The notes under the pieces are model-generated. The model worked only from the letters and a program-made list of their open reading frames with translations. It did no database searches and was not told the origin of the DNA. 64,000 bases of DNA from Flaccisagitta enflata (taxonomy: Eukaryota; Chaetognatha; Sagittoidea; Aphragmophora), in NCBI GenBank assembly GCA_965153355.1, contig OZ231126.1, positions 21,328,001-21,392,000 of the forward strand. The letters are read 5' to 3'. This document shows positions 55,485 through 64,000 of the stretch, one piece after another (position 1 is the stretch's first letter; each line of letters starts with the position of its first letter). The translations under genes were made by a program, and so were the position numbers.

Positions 55485-55904
55485 GGAAAGTAGAGCCTTT
55501 TCACTAATGCATACACTACGTAACTTCGCAGTTTAAGCGTAGCTGGAAAAAATTGTAATCAGAAAAAGAAGGTTTAGGCTCAATTAGTGAATATGGATAC
55601 AAGATACATGTATGTAAATGTATATGGATACATTGTATATGCAAGAAATCGATCTGCGAACCAACACGTAACTTATGTGGAGTTGCATGCGCTATCAGAA
55701 GCCAGGAAGTGGGAGGAAATGGAAAGAGGAAGAATATCGGGTTTGCACAGAAGAAAGAGAGGAGAAGTTACGGTTGGCGAAGTGAATCCTCGTGACTGAC
55801 AGAAACGGGTTAACCGAGTTCCGAAGTCACGAGTTAACGTCAAGAATAGAAATGAAGAATCAATCCCCACAAGAAAAGAATCCAACGCCAATTCAAACAA
55901 ACCC
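55485..55904. other. Unannotated stretch
   Basis: TATATGGATACA-type repeats lie at 55590-55640. No gene. Confidence 0.45.
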
Positions 55905-56140
55905 GGATGTAGTATGGGCGTCATTGAAACTCCCGTATAAGCCTTGATAGTGCGGTGCCCGCGTGTATGCGTGCGTCCATAAAACAGCCGGGTGATGTGT
56001 AAGCCTTGAAAATGTCCAGAAGTTAAATGTACGTCATTGAAACTCCCGGACATATGTATTTAGTAAGTGTAAGCCTAAAAAATTCCTCGTTAGGTGTAAG
56101 TGGGCTTCATAGAAACCACCCGGATATGTTTAAAACTTAA
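55905..56140 (+). repeat. Degenerate tandem repeat (~110 bp unit)
   Basis: GTCATTGAAACTCCCGTATA, GTCATTGAAACTCCCGGAC, and GTAAGCCTTGAAAATGTCC / GTAAGCCTAAAAAATTCC recur. The unit is about 110 bp with decay. 56141-56738 has nothing recognisable. Confidence 0.65.
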
Positions 56141-56736
56141 AAATGTTTGAGTGTGTCTTCAACGCACCCGGAACCCACTGGAACGCTGGACTATGCACGT
56201 AACTTAAGATTTGAAAATTTTGCCCCGCTGAAACCTCTGTCTCTGCACAATTGATAGATCTTTCATTGCGAATCAATGGGGTCCCTTCTTTGTATGAAAA
56301 CCTCAATTCAAACTGAACCGAATTGGTCTGAACTGAACAACAGCATCTGCCATCACTTCCCACTTGTCTGAATTATTTTAGTGCAGTGATCCAGGAGAAT
56401 CGCGAATAAAATTCCACAAGAAGAGCCAGATCTGTGCATGTGCAACACTAATTTAAGCGGAAGTATGGTAATGAAAGTCGTGAATAACTTGTAACCAACC
56501 TAATGGCCTTAGGTCATTAGTGAGCGACCCGGATTTGCGGCGCAATTAAGTTATCGTTTATGAATTTATCATGAGTCGACGGAAGTGCAGAGTGGAAATA
56601 TGCAACGTAGCAATCTAAACAAGACAATAAATACTATGTCAAGAAATCCAAGTCTTACCCATCAATTCTAGATGAGTTGGTAATTCATTTTAAAGGGCAG
56701 TTGTAACCATGTCCATAAATGTCCGACGATTTACTT

Positions 56737-57093
<357 letters not shown>

Positions 57094-57371
57094 GACAGAC
57101 GGAAAGCCAGATGCACAGATAAACACGCAGACAGATTTGCAAAGGGCGAAAAAACGCATATACTGATCCAACCCACAAAGAATATCCAAGGCTAAATTGA
57201 CTTAGTCTTAGTTTTGACCTACAAAAAAGAGTCAACAAATCTGAAATGATATCGAAATTCCCTGTAAAAGCATTCAATCGTGTGCTAGTGCAGTGGACAG
57301 GAGCACTGATGCAGAAGAAAATTGGTCACTAGATAGGTGCTCGCGCTCGCGAACCTCCCCCCCCAAAAAAA

Positions 57372-57515
57372 ATGGAGCATTTGAGCAGGAGCAGTGAGGC
57401 CAAAGACCGCAAAAAAATTATAATAAAAAAGTAAAATGTGACGGACCGACCAACCGATGGCGAAGGATAGACGGACAGCGCGGGGTGTAGAGTCGCGTAG
57501 CACGTGACTAAAAAA
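57372..57515 (+). mobile_element. Family A element, left part lost
   Basis: TTTGAGCAGGAGCAGTGAGG, CCAAAGACCGCAAAAA, AAAATGTGACGGACCGACC, CGGGGTGTAGAGTCGCG and TAGCACGTGACTAAAAAAC. Confidence 0.75.
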
Positions 57516-57685
57516 CCATAATGTGTTACGGACGTCATGTCGACCGTCCGAGGGCCATCATATCTAAATCTGTCCAACCATCAAAGGCGAAAATTATATT
57601 CTACTTGATCCCTTAGACTAGAGCCTGGATGCCTCAAGCAGATGGGGTAACTTATATTGTTCAATATGCTTTTTGGTTGGTTTAA

Positions 57686-57863
57686 AAATCTTTTGTTGGT
57701 AGATCTACCCGCCCGCCCTTCCTTCCATCAGTTGAACTTTATGTCCTTTCATACTGTACTGCACTCTTGTCAAACTTATCTTTTATTGGTTGATCTACCC
57801 GCCGGCCCTTCCTTCCATCATTTAAACTTTATGTCCTTTCATACTACACTCTTGTCAAACTTT
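57686..57863 (+). repeat. ~90-bp tandem duplication
   Basis: GATCTACCCGCCCGCCCTTC ... TTTATGTCCTTTCATACT ... CTTGTCAAACTT is repeated once with a 6 bp difference. 57864-58194 has nothing recognisable. Confidence 0.85.
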
Positions 57864-58191
57864 GATTATAGTTTTCATATTATAATGTTTCACTTTTGTT
57901 CTTGTAACTAATGTTAAAAACATATAACAAATTAGGAAAAACCAACGGACAATCTGATCACGGTGCCTCTACGGACTCCTGCAATTCTACTCCTTTCCTA
58001 GTCCCAACACAATGTTGGTTATAAGCCAATTTTTCTTCATTCTAATCTCGGCTTGACAAGAAGTTGGTCTTTGCGGTGATGTGTGGTTGTGGGTCTTAGG
58101 GGTTGACAGCTCCACTAATTGCCGTTCCGACGCAGAGTGAAAAATTCGATAAAAACAAACCGTGACCTTCCCGCCGCCGCCGCCACAAGTT

Positions 58192-58194
<3 letters not shown>

Positions 58195-58234
<40 letters not shown>
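58195..58234. repeat. (CT)n microsatellite
   Basis: About 40 bp CT, followed by a T-rich pyrimidine stretch to 58345. Confidence 0.9.
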
Positions 58235-58238
<4 letters not shown>

Positions 58239-58507
58239 CGACTTTTTCGTTTCTGTTTTTTCTATTCATTTTTTTTTTCGTGTTTTTATTTTTCGTTTCA
58301 ATTCTATAATTGTTTCTTGTTTGTTTGTTTTTTTTTTCTTTTTAGCTTGACATCTGTCGGTTGCTGATTTATTGCGTTCCAAAATCGAAACTGAAATTCC
58401 ACCCGGACTCATCATCCTTCCTCAGACGCGAACCACCCTTGATCCTTTACCCCCCCCCCACCTGGTCAGGGCCTTTACTCTATTGCGTCTCAATCCCTTC
58501 CACCATC

Positions 58508-59351
58508 TACAGTGGGAACCCGATCTAACGACCTTGAAGGGACTGGGGAATTGGGTCGTTAAATCCGAGTGTTGTTAAATCGAATTTACAGTTTTAGATA
58601 TTCTTAGTGAAGATAGTTTTGAAATATGCTTTCATATGTTTGTACATGAATTCACTTTAGTTTTTGAGCAACTGGTCGAAACATACAAAAGTACATATGT
58701 CTGTAAAGTATATGCTTCCACTCATATACTCACCAATCCATGTATATTATAAAATATCACATGTAATGAATCTTTTATCAAATTTTATCGATTAGAAACC
58801 TCTTAGTCCATGATTTTGCATCACTTTGTAAAATGTCTTTACTTTTATTTTCATGATGAAGAGTTACAGTGTGCAAAAAAAAAAATTTTCCCTAGATTTT
58901 TCACTTTCACTATGGTATGGGAATCATTATCAAAGGCCAAGAGAAAAAAAAAGACGAAAGACAAAATGAGGTCTTTATATTTTAGCCTTTCAGCTCTTGT
59001 TTGAAATATTTGAGTGTTTATTTCTATTTACTATCTTTTTTTCTATTTATGAATTTTTATCGAATTTTTTACGAATAAATTTGAGCAAATTAAGACTAAT
59101 TGGTAATGAATGAAGATTTTTAGGTAAAAAAAATTGTCAATGAAGAAGTTGATGTCACTAAATCAGGTTAAGGTCATCCATGGGACTTAAAAACAGTGAT
59201 TTTAAATCAGGTTTGGATGTTAAATCAGGTGTTGTTAAATCGAGCAAAATTAACATTACAAAAGCCTGTAAAAATTTGGGACCAAAGAAACATAGCTGCT
59301 AAATCCGGAATGTTGTTAAATCAGGTGACGAAAATGCGGTAGTCCACTGTA
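58508..59351. mobile_element. 844-bp TACAGT-ended element
   Basis: Left TACAGTGGGAACCCGATC then TAACG. The reverse complement of the right end is TACAGTGGACTACCGC. Inside, GTCGTTAAATCCGAGTGTTG and ATGTTGTTAAATCAGG near opposite ends repeat a TTGTTAAATC motif. The centre is AT-rich with no transposase. It probably belongs to the same Tc1/mariner-type group as the 180 bp MITEs. Confidence 0.65.
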
Positions 59352-59628
59352 TCTCCCTTTCTTCCCGGCTGATCTGACGCCCATTTCGCATTTCGTAGTA
59401 CTCGTTCCCCACCAGACACCTACTTTTTTTTCTACTTGTAACAACTGATGCCTTCTTCCACATCTAGTTATACCCCTTCCTCGTCAAGCAGCCCTGCCCA
59501 TCATGTTCCTGCCCCCTGCCCTCGCCAATCCCCCCCCAAAGAAATTATCGACTCCCGCGAGGACGCTTTTCGAGGTTGAAATGCCGACAGGTTTATCGAT
59601 TCATCGGGGCAAAACTCATTTCTCTGTC
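59352..59628. other. Unannotated stretch
   Basis: Nothing recognisable. Confidence 0.5.
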
Positions 59629-59783
59629 TTTTTAGTCGCGGACACGCGACTCTACACCTTGGTCTGTCGGTCCGTCCATCGGTCGGTCGGTCGGTCGGTC
59701 ACATTTTTGAATTCCGAGCGATTTTTGCATTACTGCTCCTGCCCAACCGTCCGCGACTGGATTGCCGTGTATCCGGCCTTGTT
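59629..59783 (-). mobile_element. Family A element, short complete copy
   Basis: TTTTTAGTCGCGGACACGCG then ACTCTACACC, CGGTCGGTCGGTCGGTC, TTGAATTCCGAGCGATTTTT, TACTGCTCCTGCCCAACCG, CCGCGACTGGATTGCCG and TGTATCCGGCCTTGTTG. A perfect AGTCGCG...CGCGACT hairpin marks one end. Confidence 0.85.
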
Positions 59784-60203
59784 GAGTGTAGAAACCTCAA
59801 TTTTCATTTTACAGACACATTTTTAGACCGACTGTATTTTTCAAAACGTTCAGGTACAAACGCGATTCACAAGATGCGACTAAGATTCGTCAGCACGATA
59901 GCTACAGCTGTAGGTTACGACTAGCTACCAATTGGTAACTTAAAGGGAAACAGGGCAATCCTAGTAAATACAAAAAAATTGCTTTCATATGAAAGTATGA
60001 TGGACATCCATGGTGACAGACACATTACCACTCAAAGTGGTACGGATCTACATTATGCAGTATGCAGAGAGAACGGGTAAAAGAACGGGAAGGGGGTAAT
60101 TGCAGTGGGCAATTGCAGTGACTGTGCAACAGCCACAGAAATCAAGATACAGAATTTGAGGCCGAAATATTCTATCGGGACCATTCATTAATGTTGATAA
60201 AGG
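59784..60203. other. Unannotated stretch
   Basis: Nothing recognisable. Confidence 0.5.
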
Positions 60204-60361
60204 AACAAGGCCGGATACACGGCCAATACCAGTCGCGGACGGGTGGGCAGGAGCGGAAACGCTGGTTTTTCCACTTTTCGACTCGTGCTCACCAACGGAC
60301 CAACCGACGGACGGACGGACGGACAAAGCCTCTTATAGAGTCGCTCGTCCGCGATTAAAAA
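60204..60361 (+). mobile_element. Family A element, complete
   Basis: AACAAGGCCGGATACACGG, CCAGTCGCGGACGGGTGGGC, AGGAGCGGAAACGCTGG, ACGGACGGACGGACGGAC, CTCTTATAGAGTCGCTCG and TCCGCGATTAAAAAC. Opposite orientation to the copy 420 bp away at 59629. Confidence 0.85.
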
Positions 60362-60599
60362 CAAAACAAACGAAACAAACAATATGGAAAAAGAAGAAAA
60401 TGAAAATAGGAGCCCAACAAAGCGCAACCAACAATTGCTGTAATTTAAAGAAGCGCCACTAACTTGCTTGCTGGCGTGCGTCTCGACGAACAAATCAAAT
60501 TTTGCAAATGCTAGAATTTGCATCTCGCCAAAATTCAATTTCTCTGCTTCTCCTATTTCTCGTCTCTGTCTCTGTCTACTTTTCTTTTCCTTTTCCTCA

Positions 60600-60915
60600 A
60601 TTTTCTTTTTTTCTCTTCTTTATCTTCTTCTTCATCTTCTTCTTCTTCTTCTTCTTCTACTTCTTCTTCTTCTTTCTTCTTCTTCTTCTTCTTCTTCTTC
60701 TTCTTCTTTTTCTTCTTCTTTCTTTTTCTTCTCTTCTTCTTCTTCTTTCTTTCTTCCTTTCCCACTTCCTTCTTCTCTCTCTTCTTCTTTCTTCTTCTTC
60801 TTCTTCTTCTTCTTCTTCTTCTTCTTCTTCTTCTTCTTCTTCTTCTTCTTCTTCTTCTTCTTCTTCTTCTTCTTCTTCTTCTTCTTCTTCTTCTTCTTCT
60901 TCTTCTTCTTCTTTT
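60600..60915. repeat. (TTC)n tract
   Basis: Pyrimidine tract dominated by TTC, pure from about 60785 to 60912. Confidence 0.97.
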
Positions 60916-60979
60916 GCAAATTTTTTTTTGCTCTTTTTTTTCTTTTCTTGAAACTCGTTTTCAAATCAAATTTTCCTCT

Positions 60980-61325
60980 TCTTTTCCCATTTAAAATAGA
61001 TTTGAAAATGGGCTGCCATTTTTTGAAAGACCACCGCGGCCTCAGTCGTCGCTAGTGCCGTCTTCTCGCGCCGTCTTTGCCGCCGCCGGTCGAATGGCCA
61101 TCAGCGGCCGCCGCTGTCTCTCCCAAGGTGTGCTTTGCTAACTGCAGCTGTTCGCGCAGCCGCCTTAAACAACGCCGCGCCACCGCCTCTAAAACCGCGG
61201 CCGTCATCGATACCGCCAGCGGCCACTGTCTTCTATGCTCCGATTTAAGGACCGCTCCACTGACCGCCGCCGGCGCTTACTTCTGTTATCGTTGTATCCG
61301 TTTTAGGCTGGCACCATCATAGCTG
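60980..61325 (+). other. GC-rich segment, possible decayed coding sequence
   Basis: 61040-61310 is clearly GC-richer (GCCGCC, CGCGCC) than its surroundings and contains an 81-codon plus-strand frame with several Cys residues. No domain recognised and no splice context. Could be an exon, a CpG-rich promoter or repeat. Confidence 0.25.
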
Positions 61326-61410
61326 ATAAAATACAGTGCTAAGGCTTATCTCACCATGATTCCAAAATTCTTTTCCCATTAGACTCTCCCTTCTTACTCT
61401 CTAATCTTTA

Positions 61411-61952
61411 ATAGTCGCAAAAGCGTTACATGGTCAGCGGTACCCATGCCCTGCCTATGTAGGTTGTGGTTGAAGTTGAGGGGGGAGCAGGGCAGCGGCC
61501 CCTTCCTCCTCCTTCTCCTCCTCCTCCGTCCCTCCCCCCCTCAAATCCCAGTCTCGAGGCCCAAATTCCAGTCTCAAGGCCCAAATCCCAGTCTTGAGGC
61601 CCAAATCCCAGCCTCAAGGCCCAAATCCTAGCCTCAAGGCCAAAATCCTAGCCTGGAGGCTGAGATTTGGGCCTCTTTGCTGAGATTTTGATGTTGAGGC
61701 AGAGTTGGGCTTAAAGACTGAAATCAGGGCCTCCAGGCTAGGATTTAGGCCTTGAGGCTAGGATTTGGGCCTTGAGGCTGGGATTTGGGCCTCAAGACTG
61801 GGATTTGGGCCTCGAGACTGGAATTTGGGCCTCGAGACTGGGATTTGAGGGGGGGGGACGTAGGAGAAGAAGAAGGAGGAGAAGAAGGAGAAAATCCCCC
61901 ATATGTGTGAAAGCATAGGTCATCGACCCCTTTGGGGCCGCTGCCCAAAAAG
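61411..61952. mobile_element. Family B foldback element, complete
   Basis: Left AGTCGCAAAAGCGTTACATG, GTCAGCGGTACCCATGCCC and GAGCAGGGCAGCGGCCCC. Right GAAAGCATAGGTCATCGACC and CCTTTGGGGCCGCTGCCC. The interior is a long hairpin: CCTCCTCCTTC mirrored by GAAGGAGGAG, and CCCAAATCCCAGTCTTGAGG units mirrored by CTTGAGGCTGGGATTTGGG units. Confidence 0.88.
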
Positions 61953-62157
61953 TATGCCACACTCTGTCTTCTCCGACCTATATGTGGGTGTTGAGGAACG
62001 AGTCTTCAAAACCTAAATCCTGTTTTCCAAGACCGTAGTCTAGGCGTTCAAAACCAAAACCTAGACTGTTTGCATTTGGGACCTGGAAAATCTAGACTGT
62101 TTGCCTTGGGAACCTGGAAAGCAAACAAACAGGCGGACGGATTTTCACAGTCTTTAA
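61953..62157. other. Unannotated stretch
   Basis: A duplicated TCTAGACTGTTTGC ... GGAACCTGGAAA-type unit lies at 62060-62120. Confidence 0.5.
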
Positions 62158-62437
62158 TAGGACTTTAATTTCTTTGGCTCCGCTGACTCTTCGCTCAATT
62201 CTGCAACCAACGAATCCAAAAAGTATCGCTGACCTTCCGATGATTTTGTGTTTTGTGAAGTTTGTCCCCTTCTTTTGTAACAACACTCAACCCAACACCC
62301 CCAATCACACCACGTGTGCGGCTCTCCCTTGATACTCCCTCTGCCTCCCGCATCACCACCCCTTTTCTTTCCTCCGCCGTTGCCGCCGCCGTCGCTGCCG
62401 CCGCAACGGACGTCGCCATTCGCGTGAAGATCTTCTG
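62158..62437 (-). other. Possible exon of an unknown gene
   Basis: On the minus strand, TCTCATTTTTCAG (62438-62450) looks like a splice acceptor. The following 280 bases are open in two frames. One ends SLVAELSEESAEPKKLKSY before a stop at about 62158, with GGN-type codons between. The other begins MATSVAAAATAAATAEERKG. No domain recognised. I cannot choose the frame, and the signal may be fortuitous. Confidence 0.2.
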
Positions 62438-62450
62438 AAAAATGAGATTT

Positions 62451-63163
62451 TAATGTGGAACCGAAAAACTGCGAAAAAAAGCCGCGAAAAAAGGGAAGAA
62501 ATAGGAAGAAAAAAAGCTGCAAATGGCGATACGTAGAAGAGGAGAATAAAGGGAAGTGAGAAATAAAAAGAAAAGAGCCCGAAGGATAAGATAAGGTGAG
62601 AGGGTGAGAGGGTTTACATTTGTGGGGATGGGTTGGAGGAAGACTTAACCGTTTTTCTAAGACAAGCATGTCTTGTTTGCAAATCGTAATGTGACAGCAG
62701 ATTAGAATTTGGCGCCTTGTTGAGAAAATCAGTCAATGATGTCTTTGGATCATGTCTTTCACCTCGTAAAAATTGAAGTGAGTCTAAAAAGATGATTTCA
62801 TGAAATATTACGACTGCCGGCCTTACAACTTTCCGTAAGATGTGGTTTTGAATTAGTGCAATGGAACGTTTGCACGCCTAAAACCAGTGGTTAAACGTAC
62901 CATACATTTTCGCACTCTGGTCCTTTTCCCTATGATCGAATCAGGGCCTGGGAGGCCAAACAAAATAAAGGGTCTGACACCCCTAGCACCAATCTTGGTC
63001 CTCATACTCTCGTTGTTTTATGCCTAACAGCTGGAACTCTTTTTCTTTGTTTGTGTATTTTGCATCATCAGCAAAAACGGATCATAGATGCATTAAAACC
63101 TACTAGAAACCGGCCGTAACACAAACCCCTTCCGACAAGTTTTTCTAGCCACGATATCTAATT
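62451..63163. other. Unannotated stretch
   Basis: Nothing recognisable. Confidence 0.5.

Positions 63164-64000
<837 letters not shown>

Overview
This is a eukaryotic, almost certainly metazoan (probably invertebrate) nuclear window. The evidence is one multi-exon protein gene with GT-AG introns, a CR1/L2-type LINE, several families of small DNA transposons, and a very high density of long microsatellites. The one confident host gene fragment resembles animal acetyl-CoA carboxylase. I cannot place the organism to phylum from sequence alone. No rRNA, tRNA, CRISPR array or bacterial operon was seen.

Layout. 1-25.6 kb: no recognisable host gene. It holds simple repeats, minisatellites (12 bp at 1.1 kb, 21 bp at 14.9-16.3 kb), a large C-rich/G-rich foldback at 12.1-13.5 kb, and many copies of two short repeat families. 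Family A is a roughly 200 bp element with a GTCGCG...CGCGAC hairpin end and a GGAC-type microsatellite core. Family B is a foldback element with GGGCAGCGGCCCC ends and inverted internal minisatellites. 25.7-33.5 kb: a CR1/L2-like LINE on the minus strand, with an intact coiled-coil plus SGNH-esterase ORF1 and a decayed PHD/endonuclease/reverse-transcriptase ORF2 that is split by a family B insertion. It is flanked by copies of a ~530 bp tandem repeat. 33.9-38.3 kb: nine consecutive exons of acetyl-CoA carboxylase on the minus strand, covering the biotin carrier domain and the following central region. All junction phases agree and there is no stop. The biotin carboxylase and carboxyltransferase exons are not in the window. 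38.4-64 kb: no confident host gene. It has a 398 bp palindrome, huge GA/GAAA/GATG/TTC tracts, a hAT-like MITE, TACAGT-ended MITEs, and a 1.6 kb TIR element with a 10 bp target duplication that has a family B element nested inside it.

How it fits together. The ACC exons are compactly spaced (introns 93-1229 bp) but sit alone, so the flanking introns must be very large and repeat-filled, or the locus is a partial copy or misassembled. The repeats are strongly nested (MITE in family B, family B in LINE, family B in TIR element, family A in minisatellite), which gives a relative chronology of insertions. Most long open frames in the window are translations of microsatellites and are not genes.
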